A DNA stretch of 64,000 nucleotides from Actinoplanes xinjiangensis (GCF_003148685.1 NZ_QGGR01000002.1:620001-684000), one strand, 5' to 3'; numbered from the stretch's first letter, positions 24,952-36,442 are shown. Numbers and translations: made by a program. Notes: a model not told the origin generated them from the letters alone.

Positions 24952-24978
24952 CATTGGCGGCCGGTGGACGGCTACCCG
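24948..24978 (+). promoter_or_regulatory. Candidate promoter for the GT39-like gene
   Basis: A perfect TTGACA (24948-24953) is followed after 19 bases by TACCCG (24973-24978), with an alternative TACGGT at 24979-24984. This rules out the longer GTG 24964 start for the downstream gene and favours GTG 24991. Confidence 0.4.
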
Positions 24979-24990
24979 TACGGTGGAGAA

Positions 24991-26490
24991 GTGGTCGATG
25001 CTCTCAGTAACATCGAAGACACGCAGCGTATGAATTCGGGCCGTTGGCCGTTCGCCTGGTGGCCCGCCGGGCTGATCGCGTCCGCCGCGACGCTCCTGCT
25101 TCTGGTGACCGCGAACGACTACGGCTATCACCGCGACGAACTGTATTTCCGGCTCCTCGGCGAGCACCCGCAATGGGGTTATGCCGACCAGCCGCCGTTC
25201 ACCCCGATGCTGGTCCGGTTCGGGATCGAGATGTTCGGCGACACCCTGTGGGCGGTCCGGGTGCCGTCCGCCGTGCTGCTCGGGCTCACCGCGCTGGTGC
25301 TCGCCGCGATCGCCCGCGAGACCGGCGGCGGTACGGTCGCCCAGGCGCTGGCCGCGGCCGGCGTGTTCGCGGTGTTCCCGCTGTCGTCGGCGCACATCAC
25401 CTCCACCTCCACACCGGACCTCCTGGTCTGGACGGGCGTGCTCTTCTTCGTCGTCCGGGCGCTGCTGTGGGGGCGGCCGGGGGCGTGGATCGGCGCCGGG
25501 ATCGTGGCCGGGCTCGGCCTGTGGAACAAACATCTGATCCTGTTGCTGCTGCTCTGTCTCGCGGTGGCGCTGGCGCTGGCCGGGCCACGCGAGGTGCTGC
25601 GGTCACGGCATCTGTGGCTCGGCGTGGCCGCGGCCGCGGTGATCGGCGCGCCGAACCTGCTCTACCAGGTGATGCACGGGTTCCCGCAGGCGGAGATGGC
25701 GGCGGCGATCGCGGAGAACAGGGGCGGCGAGTCCCGGGCGGCCCTGCTCCCGCTCCAGTTCGCCCTGCCGCCGCTGCCTCCGGTGTGGATCGCCGGCCTC
25801 CTCGTACTGGTCCGCGACTCCCGGCTGCGGCGGTTGCGGGCGCTGGCGGTGGCGTACCCGCTGATGCTCGTCGTGGTCCTGGTGACGGCCGGGCAGCCGT
25901 ACTACACGGCCGGGTTGCTGCTCGGGCTCCATGCGATCGGTGCGGTCGCGGTGGAGCGCTGGCTGACCGGCCGGCGCGGCCGCCAGATCCTCGCCGGGAG
26001 CACGGTGGTGGTCACGGCAGCGGCCGCCGTGGTGCTGTCGCTGCCGGTGATTCCGGAGAAGGATCTGGCCGGGTCGCTGCCGGCCGAGGTGAACGAGACG
26101 ATCGCCGAGCAGATCGGCTGGCGGGAGTACGTGTGGCAGATCGGCACCGTCTGGGCCGGGCTGTCCGAGGCCGACCGGGACCGGACCGTGCTGTTCACCG
26201 GCAACTACGGCGAGGCCGGCGCGCTCGACCGGTACGGGCCGGCGCTGCGGCTGCCGGCGGTCTACAGCGGGCACAACGCGCTGCACGAGTTCGGGCCGCC
26301 GCCGGACTCGAAGAGGATCGTGATCGCGGTGCTGGACACGCCGCCCGAGGCACTCGGCACCTGCACCCCGAAGGCGATCCTGCGTAATTCGCCCGGCGTC
26401 GAGAACGAGGAGGTCGGCACCCGGGTCCACGTGTGCCGGATGGACCGGCCGTGGTCCCTGGCCTGGCCGGAACTACAGCACTACGACTGA
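24991..26490 (+). CDS. GT39/PMT-like membrane glycosyltransferase (ArnT-related)
   Basis: A 499-residue polytopic protein of the PMT_2 type, which moves a sugar from a polyprenyl-phosphate donor outside the membrane. The first loop carries YGYHRDELYFRLLGEHPQWG, with the Asp-Glu pair typical of GT-C catalysis, followed by YADQPPFTPMLVRF. About 10-11 hydrophobic segments run to residue ~360. The soluble C-terminus (TVLFTGNYGEAGALDRYGPA) is a common family ending. The acceptor is unknown. Start GTG 24991 is chosen for the promoter position; ATG 25030 is possible. Its last 10 bases overlap the convergent phosphopantetheinyl transferase gene. Confidence 0.85.
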   Translation: MVDALSNIEDTQRMNSGRWPFAWWPAGLIASAATLLLLVTANDYGYHRDELYFRLLGEHPQWGYADQPPFTPMLVRFGIEMFGDTLWAVRVPSAVLLGLTALVLAAIARETGGGTVAQALAAAGVFAVFPLSSAHITSTSTPDLLVWTGVLFFVVRALLWGRPGAWIGAGIVAGLGLWNKHLILLLLLCLAVALALAGPREVLRSRHLWLGVAAAAVIGAPNLLYQVMHGFPQAEMAAAIAENRGGESRAALLPLQFALPPLPPVWIAGLLVLVRDSRLRRLRALAVAYPLMLVVVLVTAGQPYYTAGLLLGLHAIGAVAVERWLTGRRGRQILAGSTVVVTAAAAVVLSLPVIPEKDLAGSLPAEVNETIAEQIGWREYVWQIGTVWAGLSEADRDRTVLFTGNYGEAGALDRYGPALRLPAVYSGHNALHEFGPPPDSKRIVIAVLDTPPEALGTCTPKAILRNSPGVENEEVGTRVHVCRMDRPWSLAWPELQHYD

Positions 26491-27137
26491 GCCGCCGGCG
26501 GATCGGTGACCGTCACCGCGGCCAGCACGAGACCGCCGGCCACCAGCCAGCGGCCGTGCAGGGCCGGCCAGGGCGACTCGATGTGGATCCGCGCCGCGAA
26601 GGTGCCCCGCACCCGGTCGACGGTGAGACTCGCGTCGTCGAAGCCCAGCCAGCGGCGGGTCACCGGATACCACGCCTTGTAGACGGCCTCCTTGGCGGAG
26701 AACAGCAGCCGGTCCCAGTGCACCGCCGGGTCCTGTGCGGCGAGGTCGGCCAGGTGCTCCCGGTCGCCGGGTGTGGTCACCGCCGGAAGCACCCGGGACG
26801 GCAGCGGGGCGTGCGGCTCGGCGTCGATGCCCAGGCTCACCACGTCCGTCACACGGGCGACGGCGGCGGCCCGGTAACCGGCACAGTGGGTGATGCTGCC
26901 GGCCACCCCGGCCGGCCAGACCGGCTCGCGACGCGGCCCGGAGCGGATCGGCGCCGGGCCGAACCCGAGCCGCGCCAGGGCCTCGCGGGCGCAGCGGCGG
27001 GCCGTCACGAACTCCCGCCGGCGGCCGTCGACCGCGGTCGCGACCAGGTCCTCCTCACCGGGGAAGCACGGCTCGCCCGGATCGTCGGCGAACGCCTCGG
27101 CGGTGACCACGGATGACGGCAGCAGGTCCTGAAGCAC
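26481..27137 (-). CDS. 4'-phosphopantetheinyl transferase (EntD/Sfp type)
   Basis: Transfers phosphopantetheine from CoA to a serine of carrier proteins in polyketide, nonribosomal peptide or siderophore synthases. The 218-residue protein has the three family blocks: PVWPAGVAGSITHCAGYRAA, the Mg-binding VSLGIDAEPHAPL, and the catalytic DRLLFSAKEAVYKAWYPVT. I chose GTG 27137 (MLQDLLPSSVVTAEAF), which gives the normal family length; the long upstream frame has no family match. No carrier-protein synthase is in this window, so its targets lie elsewhere. It is divergent from the SRPBCC gene. Confidence 0.92.
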   Translation of the reverse strand: MLQDLLPSSVVTAEAFADDPGEPCFPGEEDLVATAVDGRRREFVTARRCAREALARLGFGPAPIRSGPRREPVWPAGVAGSITHCAGYRAAAVARVTDVVSLGIDAEPHAPLPSRVLPAVTTPGDREHLADLAAQDPAVHWDRLLFSAKEAVYKAWYPVTRRWLGFDDASLTVDRVRGTFAARIHIESPWPALHGRWLVAGGLVLAAVTVTDPPAAQS

Positions 27138-27260
27138 ACGGCAGTGTCCCACCCCCTCGTGCGGCCGCGGCAGGGACCGGCGGCCCAGCCCGATCCCGGC
27201 CTGGTCCAGCAGCGCCCCCGCCGGCGTACGGAACGCGCCGGTGTCCTGCCAGAATGACGC

Positions 27261-27731
27261 ATGCCGATCGACCGGTTCAGTGTGACGTTCACCGTGGCGG
27301 CGCCGCCCGCCGACGTGTTCGCGCACCTCGCCGACCCGCAGAGTTATGTCGGCCTGTCCCCGCTCGTGGTGCTGGTCCGTGACGTCCGGCCGGTGCGGGA
27401 CGACCGGGACCGGCCGGCCGTCGCGTATGTGGCGGTGGAACGGTTCCGGTGGGGCCCGCTGCGGTGGGACAACCCGATCCGGGTGACGATGACGGCACTC
27501 GAGGGCCGGGTGATCAGCTCGGTGGTGAGCCCGGGGGCGGTGCGCCTGGACTCCACGGTGGACCTGGCGGCCGACGGTACGGGTACCCGGGTGACCGAGA
27601 CGATCGAGGTGCGCTCGCCCGGACCGTTGCGCCGTTTCGTGACGGGTAAGGCCCGTTCGGTGCAGTCCGCGCGGCGCTCGGAGCTGACCAGGCGGATGGG
27701 GCCGATCCGACACCCGCGGCAAACGGGATGA
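27261..27731 (+). CDS. SRPBCC-fold (polyketide cyclase/START-like) protein
   Basis: A small 156-residue lipid- or ligand-binding fold protein. It opens with the typical first strand and helix FSVTFTVAAPPADVFAHLAD. Later come the DSTVDLAADGTGTRVTETIE strands and the long C-terminal helix. No catalytic motif is clear, so a binding or cyclase role cannot be chosen. ATG 27261 is the natural family start. Glycogen phosphorylase follows 57 bases later on the same strand. It has no known link to its neighbours. Confidence 0.75.
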   Translation: MPIDRFSVTFTVAAPPADVFAHLADPQSYVGLSPLVVLVRDVRPVRDDRDRPAVAYVAVERFRWGPLRWDNPIRVTMTALEGRVISSVVSPGAVRLDSTVDLAADGTGTRVTETIEVRSPGPLRRFVTGKARSVQSARRSELTRRMGPIRHPRQTG

Positions 27732-27788
27732 TCCGGCCGATAGCGCGAAGAGGGGTGTTCCGAAACCTCCGGAAGGCACAATGGCGGC

Positions 27789-30227
<2,439 letters not shown>

Positions 30228-30229
30228 CC

Positions 30230-30946
30230 CTGTTCATCAGAGCGATCCGGCTCGACGGCACACCGCGTACCGGATACCCGTTCGACCTCCCGGCCGTCCG
30301 TGCTCTCGCGGACGGCCGGGAGCTGTCTTTCCCCACCCCCGTCACGCTGTTCTCCGGTGACAACGGCAGCGGCAAGTCCACCCTGATCGAGGCGATCGCG
30401 GTGGCGGCCGGCTTCAACCCGGAGGGCGGCACCACGTCGTTCAACTTCGCCACCCGGGCCACCGAGTCGACCCTCGGCGGCAGTCTCACCCTGATCCGTA
30501 CGGCCGGGCGTAAACCCCGTACCGGGTTCTTCCTGCGTGCCGAGTCCTACTACAACGTGGCGACCGAGATCGAGCGGCTCGGTGTCACCGGCTCCTACGG
30601 CGGCGTCTCCCCGCACCAGCGGTCGCACGGCGAGTCGTTCCTCGACCTGGCCGCGCACCGCTTCGGCCCGGGCGGCCTCTACCTCCTCGACGAGCCGGAG
30701 GCGGCCCTGTCGGTGAACGGCTGCCTGGCCCTGCTGCTGCGGATCGCCGACCTGGTGGCCACCGGCAGCCAGTTCCTGATCGCCACGCACTCGCCGATCC
30801 TGCTGGCCGCCCCGGACGCCACCATCCTGGAGATCACGCCGGAGGGCCCGATCCGCACGGTCCCCTACGACCAGGCCGAGCCGGTGGCCATGACCCGCGC
30901 CTTCCTCGCCGACCCGGGCCGCTTCCTCGACCGGCTGTCCCGCTGA
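30230..30946 (+). CDS. AAA-type ATPase (OLD/RecF-like), apparently started at CTG
   Basis: A compact ATP-binding protein of 238 residues. The Walker A GDNGSGKSTL lies near residues 44-53. EAIAVAAGFNPEGGT follows, then a short helical insert. The signature and Walker B are fused in LYLLDEPEAALSVNG, and the switch histidine is in FLIATHSPILLAAPDA. Homologues of this group begin M-F-I-R-x-V-R-L-D-G. The matching point here is CTG 30230 (LFIRAIRLDGTPRTG). GGGGAGG at 30216-30222 is ideally spaced for it, and no ATG, GTG or TTG occurs in frame before Walker A. Starting at GTG 30401 would delete Walker A. The cellular role is unknown. Confidence 0.8.
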   Translation: MFIRAIRLDGTPRTGYPFDLPAVRALADGRELSFPTPVTLFSGDNGSGKSTLIEAIAVAAGFNPEGGTTSFNFATRATESTLGGSLTLIRTAGRKPRTGFFLRAESYYNVATEIERLGVTGSYGGVSPHQRSHGESFLDLAAHRFGPGGLYLLDEPEAALSVNGCLALLLRIADLVATGSQFLIATHSPILLAAPDATILEITPEGPIRTVPYDQAEPVAMTRAFLADPGRFLDRLSR

Positions 30947-31060
30947 CACCCCACGGCCGGTGGCACTGATATCCGCGTCTCACCGGCCGAACAGCCCTTG
31001 CCCCGGACCCGGCCTGATCTCTACGGTCGTTCGGTCCGAGGGATCGAGGGGGTGTGCCGG

Positions 31061-31561
31061 GTGCGCGACGACGCTTTCCACGCGTATTTCGAGCGGCATC
31101 ATGCCTCCCTGTCGCGTCTGGCGTACCTGATGACCGGCGAGTCCGGGATCGCCGACGACCTGGCGGCCGACGCGCTGACCGAGGTGTGGCGACACTGGGA
31201 CCGGGTGACCGCGGCCGACGACCCGGTCGCCTATGGTCACGGCATCGTGATGAACCTGGCCCGCAACTGGGTGCGCCGCCGCGGCCGGGAGCGGCTGCTG
31301 TCATTCGAGTCCTTGCGCCGCGACCGTGACACCGACGTGCCGGCCGTCCTCGACGTCCGCGGCGCGCTGCGCCGGCTGCCGCATCGCCGGCGCGCCTGCG
31401 TGGTCCTGCGTTACGCCTTCGACCTGCCGGAACGCGAGGTCGCGGCGATTCTCGGCATCTCCGTCGGCGCGGTCAAGAGTTCGACGTCCCGCGGCGCGAA
31501 GCAGCTTGCCGGACTATTGGGAGAGCACGTCCGCATCGACGGCTGGGAGGCGGCACGATGA
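31061..31561 (+). CDS. SigE-family ECF RNA polymerase sigma factor
   Basis: A group IV sigma factor of 166 residues. Region 2 is FERHHASLSRLAYLMTGESG through DALTEVWRHWDRV, which binds core polymerase and the -10 box. Region 4 has the helix-turn-helix EREVAAILGISVGAVKSSTS, which reads the -35 box. GTG 31061 is preferred because GAGGGGG lies eight bases upstream; longer readings lack a ribosome site. The next gene overlaps by four bases (ATGA) and encodes a membrane protein that probably controls it. The signal and target genes are unknown; the pseudopilin operon nearby is transcribed towards it. Confidence 0.9.
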   Translation: MRDDAFHAYFERHHASLSRLAYLMTGESGIADDLAADALTEVWRHWDRVTAADDPVAYGHGIVMNLARNWVRRRGRERLLSFESLRRDRDTDVPAVLDVRGALRRLPHRRRACVVLRYAFDLPEREVAAILGISVGAVKSSTSRGAKQLAGLLGEHVRIDGWEAAR

Positions 31562-32388
31562 AGTTCTCCGAAGACCAGCTGCGGGCGGCACTGCGGGCCG
31601 AGGCGGCCACGCACCGCCCCGACCGCGACGCCATGCTGGATCGCATCACCACGTCCGCGATGCGGGACACCGGCCACGGCCGCCGCAGGCTGAGCCTGCG
31701 CGGCCGGACGGGCGCCGTCGTGGCCGCCGCCGTGGCGATCTTCGGTGGTGGTGGCGTCGGCACCTGGGCGCTCACCGGGGCCGATGACCGCGACCCGGTG
31801 AACCCGGCCCTCCCGGTGGCGACGGCGACGGCCACGCCGCGTCCCGACGGCACGAGCCCGGCCGGCGGTACGCCGCCGGCCGCCACGACGAAGCCGGTCC
31901 CGTCGCGCGGTACCGCCTCGGCACGGCCCGGCACATCGGCGCCCGCGACGCCGTCGTCCACCCCCACGAGTCAGCGGCCCGCCGGGACCGGGGTCAGCCA
32001 GGGCCCGCTGTGGTCCGACGGCTCGGTCGACCCGGACAGCGGCGACACGAGCGGCGCGAGCGTCGTCACGCTGAAGACGACCGAGGCGCTGACCGCCCTG
32101 GACGTGGTGATCCGGGTCGCCCGGACCGACGGACTGGCCTCCCGGGGCGGCACGAAGCAGACTCCCGGAGCCAGCGTCACCGCCACCGTCACCGAGGAGC
32201 CGGGCGCCTATCTCTACCGGTTCACGCTCTCCTCGGCCGACACCCTGGGCCCCGGCACCTACACGTTCACGGCCAGGTACACATACCCGTCGGGCGGCCG
32301 CGACGCCGGCGGCGACACCTATCGGGCCGCCGCCACGACGGCAGGCGGAGGCCTGGCCGTCCAAGGCGACTTCGCACCCACGAGCTGA
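31558..32388 (+). CDS. Membrane-anchored partner (putative anti-sigma factor) of the SigE-type sigma factor
   Basis: A 276-residue single-pass protein whose ATG overlaps the sigma gene stop by four bases. The cytoplasmic N-terminus (MKFSEDQLRAALRAEAATHR, residues 1-~50) could bind the sigma factor. A membrane helix follows (TGAVVAAAVAIFGGGGVGTW, about 52-75), then a Pro/Thr/Ala linker. The outer domain of ~120 residues has repeated strands (EEPGAYLYRFTLSSADTLGP). No zinc-binding ZAS motif (H-x3-C-x2-C) is seen, so it is not a classic ZAS anti-sigma. The role is inferred from coupling and topology. Confidence 0.72.
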   Translation: MKFSEDQLRAALRAEAATHRPDRDAMLDRITTSAMRDTGHGRRRLSLRGRTGAVVAAAVAIFGGGGVGTWALTGADDRDPVNPALPVATATATPRPDGTSPAGGTPPAATTKPVPSRGTASARPGTSAPATPSSTPTSQRPAGTGVSQGPLWSDGSVDPDSGDTSGASVVTLKTTEALTALDVVIRVARTDGLASRGGTKQTPGASVTATVTEEPGAYLYRFTLSSADTLGPGTYTFTARYTYPSGGRDAGGDTYRAAATTAGGGLAVQGDFAPTS

Positions 32389-32410
32389 CCTTCGCGGTAC
32401 GCCCATCACG

Positions 32411-32449
32411 CGTCAGTGCCGTCTCCCGCGGTGGAAGACGGCACTGACG
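32411..32449. terminator. Bidirectional terminator between convergent operons
   Basis: CGTCAGTGCCGTCT (32411-32424) pairs perfectly over 14 bp with AGACGGCACTGACG (32436-32449) around an 11-base loop. It sits between the sigma/anti-sigma pair and the pseudopilin operon, both of which end here. Confidence 0.75.
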
Positions 32450-32475
32450 TCAGAACCGGATGTGGTGGACCCGGA

Positions 32476-34047
32476 TCACTGCTCGATGATGTCGGTGATC
32501 GGGCTGGAGTTGCTGATGTTCGGCGGGGCGTTCCACTTCTGCAGCTCGGAGCTGCTGCAGGTGGCGACCTTCACCTTGCTGGTCCCGTCCCCGTGCAGAT
32601 CGACGCCCTTGACACCGCCCTTGAGCTCGGTCGGCTGCAGGCAGAGACCCTCGTTGTCCTCGATGCGGTAGCTGGTGGTGTAGCTCTTGGTGGCGCGGCG
32701 CACGTTCCAGATCAGCTCGGAGGGGATCCCGGTCAGGGAGGTGGTGTTCGCCTGCGGGCATCCGGTCTTCGTCACCGTCACCCAGCTGCTGGAGTTGGCC
32801 ACCAGCGGTGACCTCAGGCAGTGCCGGGCACCGCCGGTGATGATGTAGATGACGCCCTTCTTCTCGGTCGCCGGAAGGACCGGGACCGGGTGCAGCCAGG
32901 TCTGGTTCCAGTCGACGACACCGTTGGGGTCCTGCTTGCAGAACCACGCGATCATGTACGTCGAGGTCGTGCTCCGGTTGGTGACGTCCAGACAACGGCT
33001 GAACTGGGCGTAGTTGACCAGCTGGTATGTCTCCTCACCGGCCATGCCGGCGCCGACCCCGGCGTCGAACCGCCACACGTTCACGGCCGCGTTGGAGCTG
33101 CAGGCGCCCAGCTGGACGTTGGAGTCGACCTTGTTCGCCGTGGTCAGGCTGGCGCAGAAGTTCTCCACGGCCCGGTCGGCGCTCGTCGACTTGAGGAAGC
33201 TGCTGTTGTCGAGGCTCCACTGGTAGAGCGGGTTGATGGCGCCGCTCGGGCAATGCTGGAAGCCCAGCTGCTTACCCACGGCGTGAGCCGTCGCCGCGAA
33301 TACGCACATGCCGTTCGGGTAGGCGGTCGAGGCGGAGTTGACCAGCTTGATGTAGAGCTCTTTGGTGTACTCGAACTGTTGGGTGGTGGCGCCGTTGCAG
33401 GTCCGCATCTTGAGCGGCGCGCCCGGGGCCGGGTAGTTCGTCACGGCGTCCATGCAGAGGAAGCCGGTCGTGGAGGAGTCGATCCGGATCACACCACCGG
33501 TGCTCTGCAGATTCCGGTTGTCGAGCTTGAAGGTGTACGTGGCGTCCAGGGCACGGGAGATGTAGTACGGCTCGCTCGGGTCAGTGCCCGCGGGGGCCAT
33601 GTTGAGGGTGCCCAGGCCCTCCGAGTACAGGTCCGCTCTCTTCGGGGCCACTTTCAGCGGGCAGTTGAGCGCACTGCCGTCCTCCGCGAAGTACTTGATG
33701 GTGACCTTGTAGGGGAGCTTCTCCCCGCCCACGCCGGCGTCGCCCTCGATGGGGACACGACAATCGGGAAGGTTCTCCAGCAGGCCGGTCTTCTCGTCGG
33801 CCTCGCCATAGGAGGCGGCCGCCACCTGGGCCATCACGACGTCCAGGCCGATCCGGGCCCCGGCGAGAGCGACGGCGCGGTCCTTCACCACCCGTGAGCT
33901 CTGAACCTGGTGGACCACCACCGGCAGCAGGGCCACCGACAGGGTCAGCCCGATGGTGACCGCCAGCATCGCCATGGTCAGCGATCCACGGTCGTCGTCG
34001 ATACCACGTCGCTTCATCATGGTCACGGCCTCGCTGCTTGGCTGCAT
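32476..34047 (-). CDS. Pseudopilin-like membrane protein with C-terminal ricin-type beta-trefoil lectin
   Basis: The 523-residue protein has a single N-terminal hydrophobic helix (LTMAMLAVTIGLTLSVALLP) after a short charged leader ending DDDRGS. This resembles PilX/minor-pilin proteins with a weak prepilin site. The extracellular part begins with a PilX-like region. It is then a Ricin_B_lectin-type trefoil: repeated Q-x-W-like and CLDV/CMDA/CLQP units with paired cysteines, for example FSRCLDVTNRS, GFLCMDAVTNY and EGLCLQPTEL, ending KVKVATCSSSELQKWNA. It likely binds sugars outside the cell. ATG 34047 has GGAGA five bases upstream and overlaps the previous gene; ATG 34020 is the alternative. 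It is the last gene of the operon. Confidence 0.8.
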   Translation of the reverse strand: MQPSSEAVTMMKRRGIDDDRGSLTMAMLAVTIGLTLSVALLPVVVHQVQSSRVVKDRAVALAGARIGLDVVMAQVAAASYGEADEKTGLLENLPDCRVPIEGDAGVGGEKLPYKVTIKYFAEDGSALNCPLKVAPKRADLYSEGLGTLNMAPAGTDPSEPYYISRALDATYTFKLDNRNLQSTGGVIRIDSSTTGFLCMDAVTNYPAPGAPLKMRTCNGATTQQFEYTKELYIKLVNSASTAYPNGMCVFAATAHAVGKQLGFQHCPSGAINPLYQWSLDNSSFLKSTSADRAVENFCASLTTANKVDSNVQLGACSSNAAVNVWRFDAGVGAGMAGEETYQLVNYAQFSRCLDVTNRSTTSTYMIAWFCKQDPNGVVDWNQTWLHPVPVLPATEKKGVIYIITGGARHCLRSPLVANSSSWVTVTKTGCPQANTTSLTGIPSELIWNVRRATKSYTTSYRIEDNEGLCLQPTELKGGVKGVDLHGDGTSKVKVATCSSSELQKWNAPPNISNSSPITDIIEQ

Positions 34048-34688
34048 CGCTTCTCCGTCGTCGCGCTGGCGATGGTGTCGCTGGTGATGTTCTGGGAGGT
34101 GAAGGACATGTCGACCGACTGGTCCACGGTGCCGCTGGTCGCCTTGAAGCGCAGCTGGACCATCGAGTACTTGTTGTTGGGCGCGGAGACCACCCCGTTG
34201 GGCAGCGCCGCGCTGGTGGGACCCGGCTGGTAGACGGTGAACGGTCGCGCGCCGTTGTCGAGGAAGACATCGCTCGCGAGGGTGGTCGGTGTACCGGCCG
34301 TCAGGGTGGGCAGATCCCACATCGCCAGCCGCAGCATGTTGTTCTTGAAATCGAACTGGAGTTGCCGGCATCGCGGCGGGCCGTCGGTTCCGTTGTCCAG
34401 CTGCTTCCCGGGGATCGCGAACTCCACGTACCAGCGGGTGCCGTCCAGCCCGATCGCCGGGGCGGAGACGTGGGTCGCGTACCGCAGTTCGCGGTCGAGC
34501 CGGCCGAGACTGATGTCCAACTGGTCGGCGGCGACCGAGATCTGCTCGGTCCGCTTGACGTCGGCGAACATCCGGACGAGCGAGGTGGTGACCACGGCCA
34601 TCACCACGGACATGACGGCCATCGCGGCCACGATCTCCGTCAACGAGTAACCCTCGTCGCCGATCGGCCGGCGTGTCCACTGCCGCAT
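34023..34688 (-). CDS. Type IV pilin-like minor pseudopilin (PilW/PulJ-like)
   Basis: A 221-residue protein with a clear class III prepilin signature: a short basic leader and GDEGYSLTEIVAAMAVMSVV, a Gly/Glu cleavage site followed by a hydrophobic helix with Glu at +5. The body is a soluble beta domain with one cysteine near the middle (RCRQLQFDF) and one near the end. ATG 34688 has GGAGGAG upstream. It lies between two other pseudopilins and overlaps the ricin-lectin one by 25 bases. It should be processed by a prepilin peptidase, which is not in this window. Confidence 0.82.
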   Translation of the reverse strand: MRQWTRRPIGDEGYSLTEIVAAMAVMSVVMAVVTTSLVRMFADVKRTEQISVAADQLDISLGRLDRELRYATHVSAPAIGLDGTRWYVEFAIPGKQLDNGTDGPPRCRQLQFDFKNNMLRLAMWDLPTLTAGTPTTLASDVFLDNGARPFTVYQPGPTSAALPNGVVSAPNNKYSMVQLRFKATSGTVDQSVDMSFTSQNITSDTIASATTEKRCSQAARP

Positions 34689-34705
34689 TCGGGTCTCCTC
34701 CCCGC

Positions 34706-36442
34706 TCAACTGACTGTCCAGACGAAGTTGAAGAGGGCTTCCGCCGCGACCGGGGCCACGCTGGTCGCCGTCAACGTGACGAGGTAGGCGCCGGGAACGG
34801 TCGGTGTGCCGGTGAAGGTCTTCGTGCCCCTGTTCCACGTCACGCCTGGGGGCAGTGTCAACACGCTGACCACGTCGACCTGGGTGGCGACGGCGCCGAT
34901 CTGGGTGGCGTTGGTGGCGACCGTCAGATTGACCGGCTGGTTGCGGGGCGTGGTCACGTTGCCCGTCGGCGAGGTGAATTTCAGACCGCCGACCGAGGTG
35001 ACCTCCAGGACGAAGGTGCCGGTGACCGTCACGCCCTGCCCGTCCTTGACGGTGACGACCGGGAGGTACCGGCCCGGTGTGAGCACGGGGAGCCCGGTGA
35101 TCACGCCGGTGGCCGGGTTGATCTGGAGCTCCGCCGGAAGACCCGTGGCGCTGTAGGTGTACTTCCCGTCCCCGCCCGTGGCGGCCATCGGGATGTTGAC
35201 CGTCGAGAGAACCGGGACCTGCTTGTCCGTGACGGGGGTGAGAGCCAGCTGCGGGTAGCCGACGGTGTGGGTGAAGGTCAGGGACGCCTTCACGTCGTTG
35301 AAGTCGACCACCGTGACGGTGGTGGTGTAGGTCTTCCGCGCGGTGCCGGTGATCGAGCCGTCGGCGTTCAGCGTCAGGTCCGCGGGCAGCGCCGGTTCGG
35401 CGGTGAGCGTGAACGGCCCCACCCCACCGGTCAGCAGTTTCAGGTTCACCGCGTCGCCGGCGTTGCTCTTCGGCGCCGTGGCGAGGGTGAGGGTGGGCGG
35501 CTCGACCACCTTCCACGTCAACGTGGTGTCCTGGTCGGCCCGGGGGGACACCGAACCGGCGGGCGCCTCGTTCTCGACCACCCTGATGAAGGTGCCCGTG
35601 GTGGCGTACGACCAGGTGCCGACCTTCGTCGGAGTCCCGGTGACGTTGCCGGTCAGCTCGTCGATCTTGAGACCGTCGGGCAGGTTGGCCGCACTCCAGT
35701 GGTTGGGCAGGTTCCCGCCGCGCGCGTTCATCTTGACGTTGATGCCGCCGAGACCCCGGTAGAAGGTGCGCATGTACGGCGGCCAGATGTCCGGCCAGCC
35801 GCGCTTGGAACTGAACGCGGCGTCGTCCGGCTTGCGGGAGATCAGGGTCGAGGCGATGTGACCGCAGATGTTCGCGGTGCAGCCCTTGTTCTGCCAGTCG
35901 ATCAGCACGACCACCCGGAAGTACTGCAGGATCGTGGTCTCGTCCGTCGGCCGCTTCGGGTCGCCGACCTCGAGCGGCCGGACGCAGTTGTCGTTGAGGA
36001 CCACGTAGACCTCGCACGGGCCGACGAAGACGGTCTGCCCGAAGGTGGTGCCGCTGACGCCCGACGTCTTGCGTGCGGTCGGCAGGGCCGCGTTCTCGCC
36101 GCTGGTCGTGCCGGCGATGCCCTCGGCCTTCATGTTGTCGAAGTACGGCTTCAGCTTGTCCTTGAAGGGGCCGACGGCGGCGTCCGAGAACTGCTGGTCG
36201 ACCTTCTGCTGGCCACGGCCGTCGAGCAGCGCGGCCTCCTCGAGGGCGCGGATCTGCTCCAGTACGTTGCTCGCGAGCACCGCGGCGTTGCGCTGATCAC
36301 GCTGCTGAGCGACGGCTACCGAACTGTTCACGAAGAACGTGCCCAGCCCGGTCATGGTGACGCTGAGCACCGTCAGCGCCACCAGCATCTCGACGAGGGT
36401 GAAGCCCTCATCGCCATGACGGCGGCCATGTTCGCTGCGCAT
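34706..36442 (-). CDS. Large pseudopilin with putative Ig (He_PIG-like) repeats
   Basis: The 578-residue protein starts with a prepilin leader and helix, HGDEGFTLVEMLVALTVLSV, which is cleaved and methylated in the family after Gly. The long C-terminal part holds three to four repeats of about 90 residues. Each ends in the putative-Ig signature, such as LPDGLKIDELTGNVTGTPTK, LPAELQINPATGVITGLPVL and LPPGVTWNRGTKTFTGTPTV, as in cadherin-like surface proteins. Pseudopilins of the GspI/PilV type are usually 120-200 residues, so the Ig array is a marked extension. ATG 36442 has GGGGGAG upstream. It heads the three-gene operon. Confidence 0.82.
   Translation of the reverse strand: MRSEHGRRHGDEGFTLVEMLVALTVLSVTMTGLGTFFVNSSVAVAQQRDQRNAAVLASNVLEQIRALEEAALLDGRGQQKVDQQFSDAAVGPFKDKLKPYFDNMKAEGIAGTTSGENAALPTARKTSGVSGTTFGQTVFVGPCEVYVVLNDNCVRPLEVGDPKRPTDETTILQYFRVVVLIDWQNKGCTANICGHIASTLISRKPDDAAFSSKRGWPDIWPPYMRTFYRGLGGINVKMNARGGNLPNHWSAANLPDGLKIDELTGNVTGTPTKVGTWSYATTGTFIRVVENEAPAGSVSPRADQDTTLTWKVVEPPTLTLATAPKSNAGDAVNLKLLTGGVGPFTLTAEPALPADLTLNADGSITGTARKTYTTTVTVVDFNDVKASLTFTHTVGYPQLALTPVTDKQVPVLSTVNIPMAATGGDGKYTYSATGLPAELQINPATGVITGLPVLTPGRYLPVVTVKDGQGVTVTGTFVLEVTSVGGLKFTSPTGNVTTPRNQPVNLTVATNATQIGAVATQVDVVSVLTLPPGVTWNRGTKTFTGTPTVPGAYLVTLTATSVAPVAAEALFNFVWTVS

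Noticed and set aside
30401..30946. AAA ATPase called from GTG 30401
   Set aside because: This start would remove Walker A and the conserved N-terminus. The same frame is open upstream to a well-spaced ribosome site.
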